NCBI GenBank assembly: GCA_003644925.1
Contig: QNDS01000008.1
Span: 1 to 33,110 of the forward strand
Direction: 5' to 3'
Length of the DNA stretch: 33,110 nt
From: Candidatus Fermentibacterota bacterium
GTDB lineage: Bacteria > Fermentibacterota > Fermentibacteria > Fermentibacterales > JCC-6
The notes under the pieces were generated by a model that was not told the DNA's origin, searched no databases, and was given only the letters and a program-made list of their open reading frames with translations. Within the stretch, counting starts at the first letter, position 1. Each line of letters opens with the position of its first letter. The translations under genes and the position numbers were made by a program. Of the stretch, positions 1 to 7,978 are shown one piece after another.

Positions 1-93
1 CATGTATTTCTTACAACCGAACTCGGAAATAATCGTACAATATGCTAGGATATTAATGTGTGGGTGTATGATAAATGTCAATGTCAACAGAAC

Positions 94-188
94 ACCTAGT
101 GGGGTCGTATCTTGAATTTTGGCACCAAAGAATCTTCAGAATAATCAATAGAGAAAACACCAAAATTCAAGATACGACCCCATTAGGT
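94..188. repeat. Long inverted repeat, REP/MITE-like (copy 1)
   Basis: The arms 101-122 and 160-181 are perfect reverse complements (22 bp) around a 37-base spacer. With one mismatch the pairing extends outward to 94-100 and 182-188. The arm core reads GTCGTATCTTGAATTTTGG. The same core forms the arms of a second element at 22792-22868, while the spacers differ. It ends one base before the stop codon of the receiver gene, so it may also act as a transcription end for the hydrogenase operon. No transposase is encoded in the window. A non-autonomous element moved by a Y1 (REP-associated) transposase elsewhere in the genome is an inference. Confidence 0.85.
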
Positions 189-189
189 A

Positions 190-591
190 TCAGCCGATGA
201 GTCCCTGCACCTTTTCGATGAGAGCCCTTGGTGCGATCGGCTTCTCGACAAATTCATTGACCGGCAGGAAATCTTCGTCCTTCTTAGGATCAAAGAACAT
301 TTTCTGCTCGGAGGATACAGCTGATATCATCAGGATAGGAATATCCCTGAAGTCCTTGAATCGGCTGTTCTCGTCTGTACTTCTGATTTCCCATGCGGCG
401 TTGAAACCCTCTGTGATAGTGGTCATCATCACATCAAGGATCACGAGGTCCGGTTTGAATTCGAGCAGTTTAACAAACCCGTCATCACTATCTCCCGCAG
501 ATTCGATCTCGTAACCAACAGATTCGAGTGCGATCTTCATCGCCTCAACGACATCAACATCGTCGTCTATTATCAGTACTTTCTTGCTCAA
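190..591 (-). CDS. Stand-alone response regulator receiver protein
   Basis: This is a 133-residue CheY-like receiver domain with no output domain. The acidic pocket is D9-D10-D11, the phospho-acceptor is D53 in a LVILDVMM strand, the switch Ser is S90 in MISA, and the conserved Lys is K117 before Pro in VEKPI. The start codon is TTG, preceded by a strong AAGGAGG Shine-Dalgarno at the proper distance. It overlaps the stop of the upstream hydrogenase protease gene by 4 bp, so it is co-translated with the hydrogenase operon. No histidine kinase lies nearby. A role in signalling tied to hydrogenase expression or activity is inferred from position only. It is about 10 residues longer than a minimal CheY, through an insertion between beta-3 and beta-4 (about residues 70-83). 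Confidence 0.9.
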   Translation of the reverse strand: MSKKVLIIDDDVDVVEAMKIALESVGYEIESAGDSDDGFVKLLEFKPDLVILDVMMTTITEGFNAAWEIRSTDENSRFKDFRDIPILMISAVSSEQKMFFDPKKDEDFLPVNEFVEKPIAPRALIEKVQGLIG

Positions 592-1058
592 TCTGTTTCC
601 TCCTTACCGAAACTCATTATTGTGTTGTGGACGTGGTCAACATATTCATTGAAATTTTTTCTCAGTGTACCTGTAAGTTCATTGCCATGCTCGATGCTCT
701 CCGGCTGGATACCTATTATCCTGATGGGGGGAAGAGTGGCGATGATACCGCCAAGTGCGATTGTTTCCGCGAAAGTAAGGTCATGAAGGGAGTAGTTCGG
801 AAAATGGGCTCCGTCTTCGATCTCCGAAATCCCGAATGTCCTGTATTCACCTGCAGAAACATCCATTTGCGCAGAGTCGACGATAATAACCCTGTCTGAT
901 TCCAGAATATCGTTCAATAGATCAACCCCCATGGTTGCGCCATCCATCAACGTAACGTCTTCGGGCAATGGACGATCCCGAAGGGAGTTGACTACATGAA
1001 CGCCCACTCCCTCATCCTTAAGCAGAATATTCCCCAGGCCTACAACCAGAAGTCCCAC
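588..1058 (-). CDS. [NiFe] hydrogenase maturation protease (HyaD/HybD/HycI family)
   Basis: This 156-residue endopeptidase should remove the C-terminal peptide of the hydrogenase large subunit after nickel insertion. The N-terminus has the family motif GLGNILLKDEGVG. Residues E16, D61 and H92 line up with the nickel-sensing triad of E. coli HybD (Glu16, Asp62, His93). The start is GTG, directly after the TAA stop of the large-subunit gene. Its 3' end overlaps the receiver gene by 4 bp. The large subunit next door ends DPCxxCxxH plus seven residues, which is the expected substrate, so context and family agree. Confidence 0.93.
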   Translation of the reverse strand: MGLLVVGLGNILLKDEGVGVHVVNSLRDRPLPEDVTLMDGATMGVDLLNDILESDRVIIVDSAQMDVSAGEYRTFGISEIEDGAHFPNYSLHDLTFAETIALGGIIATLPPIRIIGIQPESIEHGNELTGTLRKNFNEYVDHVHNTIMSFGKEETD

Positions 1059-2363
1059 TTACTTGAATCTCACATTCAGCTGATGTGTAGAACAGGAGAT
1101 GCACGGGTCATACGCGCGAACAAGCATTTGAAGCAGAAGTGAAATCTCCTCCTCGGATTTATCAAGGATTGTCGGTGCGAGCTTCCTGAAATCCTGATCG
1201 ATGTTCTCGAGATTCTGGGTAGTTGGAATAACGCAATCCGCGTACTCGATTCTTCCTTTGCTGTCGTACGTGTAATGATGGAACAGGATTCCTCTGGGAA
1301 CCTCTACTGCACCTGATCCGGTTCCAGCCCTTGGCTGGTAGGTGTAATCCTCATCCTTTATTCCGCGCCTGATGATCTTATCTATAATCTCAACTGTGTC
1401 ATGCATGATATGGATGGTCTCGATGAGCTGCGCAAGAGTTATCATGTATGGATTATGGACGGGCGCGATCATACCGAGTTTCTCTGCCGCCTTTTTCGCT
1501 TCGGGGTGGAGCAGGTCAGAGTTGTTATTAAATCTGGCTAATGCGCCAACCATGTACGAATCACGCAAGTGCTTGCAATGTTTGGCAGTAGAATCCGGGA
1601 TGATGAACTCGTTAGTCACTTTCCTGTATTCAGCCGGGTAGTAAGTGATACCCTCCGATGACTTTATAACGCCATCGTAGAATGGATATTCGGTACTCCC
1701 GCTCACAGGTCCGAGCGAAATGTATTCGGTTTCTCTTGTGAAGTCAGGGATTCCACCTGCAACAGACGCTATCAGGTCAACCGTGTCTACAACTTCCGGG
1801 ATCATTTCAATGATCTGTTTCTGCACATCCGCGAGAGCGGAAACTGATGGAAGAACGGTAAATCCCTTGATATCCAGCGTGATCGGATGGACATGTCTGC
1901 CGACAATTACGTCCGAAACATCGTTTCCAAGCTTCTTAAGCTTAAGAGCTCTGACGACGATGTCTCTGTGAGTGGTGGCAAGCGGCAGTACGGATTTAAC
2001 ACCAAACAGATCGGGTGCAACCAGGAAGAAAATGTGTAGAAAGTGGGAGGAAAGGTTTTCACCGGCAAGCACGATCTTTCGGAGGTCGACCACCTGTTCG
2101 CTTGGCTCGATACCAAGCGCCGCCTCGGATGCGCGAACTGAAGCGAGCGCATGACCGCAGGCACAGATACCGCAGATCCGTGATACGATCTCCCGAACCT
2201 CATAATGTGCACGCCCCCTGAGCATTCCTTCAAAAAACCTCGGGGCCTCAACAATATTCAGAGCGACATGCTCGACCCTGCCATCCTTCACATTCAGCAA
2301 TACATCCCCATGGCCCTCAACCCGGGTAACATGATGGACATGAATATCAATATTCTTACTCAT
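1059..2363 (-). CDS. hydA: Group 3b-type [NiFe] hydrogenase large (alpha) subunit
   Basis: This 434-residue catalytic subunit carries the NiFe(CN)2CO centre for reversible H2 oxidation in the cytoplasm. The N-terminal nickel motif is RICGICACGH (C64, C67, H71), and the C-terminal motif is DPCISCSTH (C421, C424, H427). The seven residues after H427 are the peptide expected to be clipped by the protease encoded next. There is no Tat signal or membrane segment. The ATG overlaps the small-subunit stop by 4 bp and has a GGAGGATAT Shine-Dalgarno. Gene order hydB-hydG-hydD-hydA matches the NADP-linked soluble (sulf)hydrogenase of Pyrococcus furiosus, which supports group 3b. Groups 3a and 3c are less likely because of the flavoprotein and ferredoxin partners. 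Confidence 0.95.
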   Translation of the reverse strand: MSKNIDIHVHHVTRVEGHGDVLLNVKDGRVEHVALNIVEAPRFFEGMLRGRAHYEVREIVSRICGICACGHALASVRASEAALGIEPSEQVVDLRKIVLAGENLSSHFLHIFFLVAPDLFGVKSVLPLATTHRDIVVRALKLKKLGNDVSDVIVGRHVHPITLDIKGFTVLPSVSALADVQKQIIEMIPEVVDTVDLIASVAGGIPDFTRETEYISLGPVSGSTEYPFYDGVIKSSEGITYYPAEYRKVTNEFIIPDSTAKHCKHLRDSYMVGALARFNNNSDLLHPEAKKAAEKLGMIAPVHNPYMITLAQLIETIHIMHDTVEIIDKIIRRGIKDEDYTYQPRAGTGSGAVEVPRGILFHHYTYDSKGRIEYADCVIPTTQNLENIDQDFRKLAPTILDKSEEEISLLLQMLVRAYDPCISCSTHQLNVRFK

Positions 2364-3103
2364 TGTATATCCTCCGGTCTGAAGGCGTTGAAGATAGTCA
2401 TGTAGCTTTTTATGTCCTCAACTGTCAGACCATTTTCAGCCAGAACATCCATTGCAGCATTCTCGTTCGGATCGTCCACAAGACCCCGGCAACCGGTACA
2501 TGGATGACCGAACGTGGGATCGATAGCACCGCATCCGCCTCTTGTTATCGGACCCATGCAGGGTTTTCCGAGAGTGAGAAGGCACTCGTTTTCCTTAAGT
2601 CTGCACTCAACACAGACAGGATCATTGTGTCTCAGGGTCATTTTGCCCTGAAGAATGAGCTGAACATTCTTAAGGAAATCGTTTCGATCTATCGGGCATC
2701 CGTATATGTACCCATCAACCTTGATTACCTGATCGATCGGCCTTGTAGGAAACGTCGGGAACCAGTCCTTCTTATCACCGTAAACATCCGCCCTGACATC
2801 CTCCAGAGGACGTGTGTTCTTGATGGCATTCACACCTCCGGTGCATGCGCATGCACCGAGCGCGATAACGACCTTTGAGTTCTCCCGGATCTCTTCGAGC
2901 CTGGGAATATCCTGTTCCCGGGTGATTGATCCTTCTACGAATGACACATCGATATCCCATTCGGCTTCAGTTATTGCTTCCCTGAACTGAACAATATCCA
3001 CATGTCCAAGCAGTACAAGGAATTCTTCAACGAAATTTATCGCTTCAAGCTGACAACCCTCACAGGATGCAAAATCGAAGAAAGCGATACGCGGCTTGCT
3101 CAT
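2360..3103 (-). CDS. hydD: Group 3b-type [NiFe] hydrogenase small (delta) subunit
   Basis: This 247-residue iron-sulfur subunit passes electrons between the NiFe site and the flavoprotein. The proximal [4Fe-4S] ligands are visible: C14 and C17 in ASCEGCQLE, C85 in GACACTGG, and C136 in YGCPIDR. A C-terminal ferredoxin-like part has further cysteines (C164, C167, C174, C182, C191, C202, C205), enough for two more clusters. There is no signal peptide, so it acts in the cytoplasm. It overlaps the genes on both sides by 4 bp. Length and Cys pattern fit the HydD/FrhG-type small subunits. Confidence 0.94.
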   Translation of the reverse strand: MSKPRIAFFDFASCEGCQLEAINFVEEFLVLLGHVDIVQFREAITEAEWDIDVSFVEGSITREQDIPRLEEIRENSKVVIALGACACTGGVNAIKNTRPLEDVRADVYGDKKDWFPTFPTRPIDQVIKVDGYIYGCPIDRNDFLKNVQLILQGKMTLRHNDPVCVECRLKENECLLTLGKPCMGPITRGGCGAIDPTFGHPCTGCRGLVDDPNENAAMDVLAENGLTVEDIKSYMTIFNAFRPEDIQ

Positions 3104-3927
3104 AATGCCTCCTCAAGGTTTCTGACCTGGTTGAAGGTAAACACCGGACCGTCCTGGCATGTGTAGACTCCGTTGATCTGGCAGTGACCGCACTTACCAA
3201 GACCGCATTTCATGTGTCTCTCAAGGGAAACCAGGATCTGTTTATCCGGGATTCCTCTGCCCAGACACTCAAGAATGACAAATCGGTACATGACGGGCGG
3301 TCCGCAGACCAGGGCATAAGTCCTGCTCGGATCAACTGTCAGACCTTTGAAAAGTGTAGTTATAACACCGGAATGTCCGCTCCAGCTCTCGTCCGGATGA
3401 TCTACAGTTTCAAGCAGGTTGATCTCGGAGGAATCAGCCCATCTTGAAAGCTCATCCTTGAAGAGTCTGTCAGATGGTGTCCTTGCCCCGTGAAGGATGG
3501 TGAATTCACCATACTCAGTACGGTTTGCAAGGATGTATCTAATCACGGAACGCAGAGGGGCAAGCCCGATTCCTCCGGCGATGATCAAAACGTCGTTGCC
3601 TTTCATCTCTTCAACAGGAAAGCCATTCCCAAAAGAACCGCGGATGCCGACTTTGTCGCCTTCCTTCATGTTGTGGATGGCGGTTGTAACATCACCCACG
3701 CGCCTTATTGTAAGATGGAAATTGTTATCCGTCGGTGAAGAGCAGATCGATATGGGAGCCTCACCGATACCCGGAACAAGAAGCTGAACGAACTGACCGG
3801 GGTCATGATTGAGCTGCCTGCCGCCTGGAAGCTCTACCTCAAAAACCTTCTCGGTCGGAGTAAGGTCCTGTACCGATTTGATGGTAGAGATCAAAGGCAC
3901 ATAGGAATTCTCTGTGATAGCAGGCAT
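3100..3927 (-). CDS. hydG: Hydrogenase gamma subunit, FAD/NAD(P)-binding oxidoreductase
   Basis: This 275-residue ferredoxin-reductase-type subunit links the hydrogenase to NAD(P)(H). Residues 1-100 form the FAD barrel (DPGQFVQLL, then ISICSSP). Residues 112-225 form the nucleotide domain, with AGGIGLAPLRS near 117 and CGPPVMY near 208. The C-terminal segment binds a [2Fe-2S] cluster of the dihydroorotate dehydrogenase B type (C241, C246, C249, C257). The ATG sits in a TAATG overlap with hydB and has a very strong GAGGAGGTGG Shine-Dalgarno. It should not be confused with the HydG maturase of [FeFe] hydrogenases, which is a radical SAM protein. Confidence 0.93.
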   Translation of the reverse strand: MPAITENSYVPLISTIKSVQDLTPTEKVFEVELPGGRQLNHDPGQFVQLLVPGIGEAPISICSSPTDNNFHLTIRRVGDVTTAIHNMKEGDKVGIRGSFGNGFPVEEMKGNDVLIIAGGIGLAPLRSVIRYILANRTEYGEFTILHGARTPSDRLFKDELSRWADSSEINLLETVDHPDESWSGHSGVITTLFKGLTVDPSRTYALVCGPPVMYRFVILECLGRGIPDKQILVSLERHMKCGLGKCGHCQINGVYTCQDGPVFTFNQVRNLEEAL

Positions 3928-4955
3928 TATTCCACCTCCTCTGAGGACAGTGCGTTTGCTATCTCAACAAGGTTAATTTCTGAGGGACAGGTTTCCCAGC
4001 ATCTGCCGCAGCCTGTACAGAAGATCTCGGAGAATACATCCAGATGGTATTTGAATTTCCTGTGGAACCTGTGTCTTATCCTCGCGGCTGCATTGTCTCT
4101 GAAGTTCTCTCCGTGTCCGACAAGGGTAAAGTCCGCAAGCTGACATCCGTCCCAGTGTCTGGTTCTGGTGCCTTCTTCCATGGACAATGCCATGTCATCT
4201 GTAACATTGAAACAGTAACAGGTTGGGCAGACAAGAATACACTGACCGCAGGAAAGGCATTTCCTGCCCATTTCCTCCCAGATCGGGTGGTCCCATTTTC
4301 CTTCAAGGGCCAGCGGAAGAAGTTTCGCCTGGATGTCAATTCTGGCAGTGAACATCTCTCGCTGTGAATTGAGAGTGTTTTCCCGAAGATTGAGATATCT
4401 TTCAGTTGCAGGTTCATGTTCGATGGAATTGATGATCTTCATTCCCTCTTCGGTTGCAACATCCACAAGGATCATGTTTCCAAGGTCGGTCATGAAGATA
4501 TCAAAACCCTCTTCGACCTTAAGGTCCATAACGGAATCCTCGTAGCTGTATTCATCAGGGATGCCATCAATACCGATGATTATGGTGTTCTCCCGCCTTG
4601 CGATGTAATTTCTATCCTTATTCCGGTTCATCATCACATCATCAAGGAGTTTGATAGCTCTTATGTCTCCTGGACGAACACCGAGGATCACCTGTCTGTC
4701 AGTAACAAGTTCCTCTTTGAACTCGAGATTCTCCGTCAGCGTGAAATTCACCAGAGCTTCATGCTGAGGCATGAGATATTTTTTGGGAGGAAGTATCGTT
4801 CTTATGTATTTAAACTCCACGTTCGAGGGATCTGTGATTTTGTCAAAAACAAAATGCTTCCCCCTGGGAACGGGCGCATAAACACTTGGATACGCGCTTA
4901 TCAGGTATGAAATAAGTTCTTTCAACCTCGATTTCTGAAATATGAATTGCTTCAT
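3927..4955 (-). CDS. hydB: Hydrogenase beta subunit, 4Fe-4S ferredoxin-type
   Basis: This 342-residue first gene of the hydrogenase operon carries two [4Fe-4S] motifs near its C-terminus: C233-x2-C236-x2-C239-x3-C243 and C313-x2-C316-x2-C319-x3-CP. Extra cysteines C246, C248 and C271 lie close by, as in other HydB/anaerobic sulfite reductase subunit A proteins. The first 200 residues are the cluster-free domain of that family. It starts at ATG with an AGGCAGGT Shine-Dalgarno and ends in a one-base TAATG overlap with hydG. In P. furiosus sulfhydrogenase the HydB-HydG pair forms the electron-transfer half of the enzyme. Sulfur reductase activity here is possible but not shown. Confidence 0.93.
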   Translation of the reverse strand: MKQFIFQKSRLKELISYLISAYPSVYAPVPRGKHFVFDKITDPSNVEFKYIRTILPPKKYLMPQHEALVNFTLTENLEFKEELVTDRQVILGVRPGDIRAIKLLDDVMMNRNKDRNYIARRENTIIIGIDGIPDEYSYEDSVMDLKVEEGFDIFMTDLGNMILVDVATEEGMKIINSIEHEPATERYLNLRENTLNSQREMFTARIDIQAKLLPLALEGKWDHPIWEEMGRKCLSCGQCILVCPTCYCFNVTDDMALSMEEGTRTRHWDGCQLADFTLVGHGENFRDNAAARIRHRFHRKFKYHLDVFSEIFCTGCGRCWETCPSEINLVEIANALSSEEVE

Positions 4956-5058
4956 ATCAACCTGCCTTAGTTAGGATTGCTTCAGATCGTAGTAACGCAT
5001 TTGACTATCCTACGATATGGATTACTCGAAGTCACCAGTTTGTAATTTCATCTGTGAT

Positions 5059-6402
5059 TTACGGTGTAAGTCTTTTAACATCGCGGGGAAACATGGTGGT
5101 AAGCCGGATATTGTCAACTCCCAGTATTCTTGCGGTTAGCCGCTCAAGGCCGATAGCAAGACCACCGTGGGGAGGAAGACCGTACTTGTGAGCCTGCAGG
5201 TAGCTCTTGAAGGACTCCGGATCAAGCCCGAAGGCTTTCATTTTCTCGACCTGGACATCGTAATCATGTATCCGCTGCCCGCCGGTTGTCACTTCAAGAC
5301 CCCGAAACAGCAGGTCAAAACCGAGAGTTGTGCCCGGGTTATCAGGATCATCCATGGTGTAGAAGGGTCTTTTCTCCGTCGGGAAATGGGTAACGAAAAG
5401 GAATTCGGAATTCCATTTCTCAAGTGACCAGGCACAGAGTAATTTCTCTTCCTCAGGATCAAGGTCCGGCTCTCCGGTGTTATCCTTCCCGCTGATCTCC
5501 TTCGTGATACGGTGCGCCTCCTCAAGGGTTACCGATGGAATGGTTTCCGATATCACCGGGAGATCCGCACCCAGCATTTCAAGTTCAACGGAGCACTCTC
5601 TTTTCAATGCTTCCATACAGTCTCTTAAAATAGCTATTTCAACGGACATAATCTCTTCAAAACCTGATATGAAACCCATCTCAAAATCAAGGGATGTGTA
5701 CTCGTTGATATGCCTTGATGTCTGATGAGGCTCCGCCCTGAATACAGGTCCTACTTCGAATACACGCTCGAAGATCCCTACTCCCATCTGCTTGTAGAAC
5801 TGGGGTGACTGGGCCAGGAACGCTTCGCGGTCGAAGTACTGTATCTTGAAAATGTTCGCTCCGCCTTCAGCGCCTGCCGAGCAGATCTTCGGGGTTCTTA
5901 TTTCGGTGAAACCCATCCCGGTCAGGCTGTTTCTGAAAGCAGACGCCAACGTTTCCGCAACTTTCAGTCTGGCCCTCTCCATCGGATGTCTGAGACTGAG
6001 GGGTCGCAGATCGAGATTGGTATCGATATGAAGATCCAGCACTTTCTTAGTCATATCCACAGGGGGCAGTTCAGCGGGCAGGGAGATGAATTCAATAGAA
6101 TCCAGATGCAGCTCGACGGTATTGGGATGAATTGAGGTATCCTTTATTCGAGCCTTTTTCACAGTTCCTGTAACCTCAACCGACTGTTCAACTTCCAGTT
6201 TGTCGAGGATTTCCTCGTTGCCCTCGTTTCCCATTACGCACTGCAGAAGACCGTCATGCCGGCGTAGAATGATGAACGCGCCCCAGCCCAGACGGCGTAT
6301 CCTCTGAATCATACCGTGAATCGTTACGATCTCCCCGGTCATATTTTCCAGCTCCGCCGCCGATACAGGACCTCTCAGACCATTATCACTTATGCTCTTC
6401 AT
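5059..6402 (-). CDS. aspS: Aspartate--tRNA ligase, archaeal/eukaryal type
   Basis: This 447-residue class IIb synthetase charges tRNA with aspartate. It has an N-terminal OB-fold anticodon-binding domain (about 1-125) and a catalytic domain with motif 2 FRAEPHQTSRHINEY and motif 3 GGLAIGLERL. FPTEKRPFYTM and TTGGQRIHDYD mark AspRS rather than AsnRS. It lacks the roughly 110-residue GAD insertion of standard bacterial AspRS, hence its short length. This archaeal form occurs in some bacteria and often also charges tRNA-Asn. The start has an AAGGGA Shine-Dalgarno. It is 103 bp upstream of the hydrogenase operon on the same strand, so read-through is possible. Confidence 0.93.
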   Translation of the reverse strand: MKSISDNGLRGPVSAAELENMTGEIVTIHGMIQRIRRLGWGAFIILRRHDGLLQCVMGNEGNEEILDKLEVEQSVEVTGTVKKARIKDTSIHPNTVELHLDSIEFISLPAELPPVDMTKKVLDLHIDTNLDLRPLSLRHPMERARLKVAETLASAFRNSLTGMGFTEIRTPKICSAGAEGGANIFKIQYFDREAFLAQSPQFYKQMGVGIFERVFEVGPVFRAEPHQTSRHINEYTSLDFEMGFISGFEEIMSVEIAILRDCMEALKRECSVELEMLGADLPVISETIPSVTLEEAHRITKEISGKDNTGEPDLDPEEEKLLCAWSLEKWNSEFLFVTHFPTEKRPFYTMDDPDNPGTTLGFDLLFRGLEVTTGGQRIHDYDVQVEKMKAFGLDPESFKSYLQAHKYGLPPHGGLAIGLERLTARILGVDNIRLTTMFPRDVKRLTP

Positions 6403-6467
6403 GGGAATCCCTTCAAATGCTTTCGTGTTTGGAAGCGGTAATATACTGAAACAAACAGGAACGGAGA

Positions 6468-6866
6468 TTACCCGCCCGCTTTGTAAATACGAATCAGTCT
6501 GTTGGGTGTCGACACCAGATGCGCGAAAAGGCTCTCACCTTCTTTCCTGCACAGCTCAGCGAGGTCATCGGCTGCCTCCATTCCCGACTGATCCGAAGTG
6601 ATGAGGAGCTTCAGCCTTCTTACATCTCTCAAACACTCGGCGATCTCCATCTGATAGACGGATTTTGAGCGTTCCCTGAGCTTCTCCAGCGCTTCTGCGT
6701 CCGGATCCTCAAGGGCACTCTCTTTTGATAGCCTGAAGCTTTCTCCCAGCCTCTCCATACGCTTCCGGACAAGCTTCAATTCATCAATGACTGCAGAATT
6801 GTGGATTTTCATATTCTTGGCAATACAGCTTCCGTGAGTTAGTATTCTGCTGGAGTATATACGCAT
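6468..6866 (-). CDS. Small unknown protein, helical and charged
   Basis: This is up to 132 residues and I recognise no family. The body is rich in Leu, Glu, Lys and Arg and looks alpha-helical (about residues 25-110), with no signal peptide or membrane segment. The start is uncertain: the first ATG (6866) has no Shine-Dalgarno and lies inside the likely buk promoter, and an ATG at 6812 would give a 114-residue protein beginning MKIHNSAV. It lies 65 bp upstream of aspS on the same strand and diverges from buk. The coding call rests on an open frame with ordinary amino acid composition and the lack of a competing gene. Confidence 0.6.
   Translation of the reverse strand: MRIYSSRILTHGSCIAKNMKIHNSAVIDELKLVRKRMERLGESFRLSKESALEDPDAEALEKLRERSKSVYQMEIAECLRDVRRLKLLITSDQSGMEAADDLAELCRKEGESLFAHLVSTPNRLIRIYKAGG
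6817..6845 (+). promoter_or_regulatory. Possible sigma-70-type promoter for buk
   Basis: TTGGCA (6817-6822) and TAGTAT (6840-6845) are 17 bp apart, which would start transcription near 6852, about 30 bp before the buk ATG. The -10 box is a weak match. It lies within the 5' part of the divergent unknown gene if that gene starts at 6866. Confidence 0.35.
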
Positions 6867-6883
6867 ATTAAGATAGGAGTAGA

Positions 6884-7978
6884 ATGCCAGACACCTACAG
6901 GATACTAGCCATCAACCCCGGTTCCACCTCAACAAAGATATCTGTTTTTGAGAATGAAAGGGAAGTCTGGTCAACCAAGCTTACCCATTCACAGGATGAG
7001 CTTTCGGAGTACGGTCATATCTTCGACCAGTACGAATTCCGAAAAGGCGTTATACTGAACGCCCTGCGGAACGCCGATTTCGAAATTTCAGCATTCGATG
7101 CCATAGTCGGACGGGGAGGGGTTCTATACCCTATTGAAGGGGGAACCTATTCCATAGATGACAGGCTTATCGAAGATCTGCATAAAGGGGTTCAGGGAGA
7201 GCATGTTTCCAACCTCGGAGCTCCTATCGCAAGGGAGCTTTCGGTTACTGCCGGGTGTCCCGCTTTTATCGTTGACCCTGTTGTTGTCGATGAGATGGAA
7301 CCGCTCGCCAGGTTCTCCGGTCATCCTGATCTTCCCAGAAGATCGATCCTCCATGCACTGAACCAGAAAGCAGTCGCAAGAATGGCAGCAGCCGATCTCG
7401 GCAGAGATTACAGCGATCTGAATCTGATAGTGGTTCACCTTGGCGGAGGGATTTCAGTCGGGGCTCACAGGGGGGGCAGAGTGATCGATGTCAATAATGC
7501 TCTCAACGGAGACGGACCTTTTACTCCGGAACGGTCAGGAGGCCTCCCGGTCGGAGATCTGGTTGAACTCTGTTTCAGCGGCAGGCGGACCCATGCAGAG
7601 ATCAAACGCATGATCAAAGGCGCAGGCGGGATAGTGGCTTACCTGGGAACCAACGACATGATGAAAGTCGAAGAGGAAGTTAAGAATGGTAACAGCAGGT
7701 ATGAATTGGTTTACAGAGCAATGGCATACCAGATCTCCAAGGAGATAGGCGCTCTCTCGGCAGTTCTCGAGGGAGATGTTGATGCAATAGTAATTACAGG
7801 CGGTATTGCTTATGATAGGAGCTTCATCGACTGGATAACCGGGCGCGTTAAATTCATAGCTGATGTGCTTGTATATCCGGGTGAGAAAGAGATGGAGGCC
7901 CTGGCTCTCGGGGCCCTTCGTGTTCTCCTGGAACAGGAAACAGCAAAGACCTACAATCCCGAAGGACTGGTTCGTTAA
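6884..7978 (+). CDS. buk: Butyrate kinase
   Basis: This 364-residue member of the acetate/butyrate kinase (ASKHA) fold interconverts butyryl-phosphate plus ADP with butyrate plus ATP. The N-terminal phosphate loop is [11 protein letters not shown] (near residue 8). The family signatures [11 protein letters not shown] and [13 protein letters not shown] are present, and the length is normal. An AGGAG Shine-Dalgarno precedes the ATG. The stop overlaps the mutase start by one base (TAATG), so the two are translationally coupled. Branched-chain kinases in this family accept isobutyrate or isovalerate, and the sequence alone does not settle the substrate. No phosphotransbutyrylase (ptb) gene is adjacent, which is unlike the clostridial ptb-buk operon. 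Confidence 0.94.
   Translation: MPDTYRILAINPGSTSTKISVFENEREVWSTKLTHSQDELSEYGHIFDQYEFRKGVILNALRNADFEISAFDAIVGRGGVLYPIEGGTYSIDDRLIEDLHKGVQGEHVSNLGAPIARELSVTAGCPAFIVDPVVVDEMEPLARFSGHPDLPRRSILHALNQKAVARMAAADLGRDYSDLNLIVVHLGGGISVGAHRGGRVIDVNNALNGDGPFTPERSGGLPVGDLVELCFSGRRTHAEIKRMIKGAGGIVAYLGTNDMMKVEEEVKNGNSRYELVYRAMAYQISKEIGALSAVLEGDVDAIVITGGIAYDRSFIDWITGRVKFIADVLVYPGEKEMEALALGALRVLLEQETAKTYNPEGLVR

Noticed and set aside
4986-5016. Short inverted repeat ATCGTAG-N17-CTACGAT upstream of hydB as an operator or terminator
   Set aside because: Seven-bp arms with a long spacer are expected by chance in A/T-rich intergenic DNA, and no T-tract or conserved box accompanies it.
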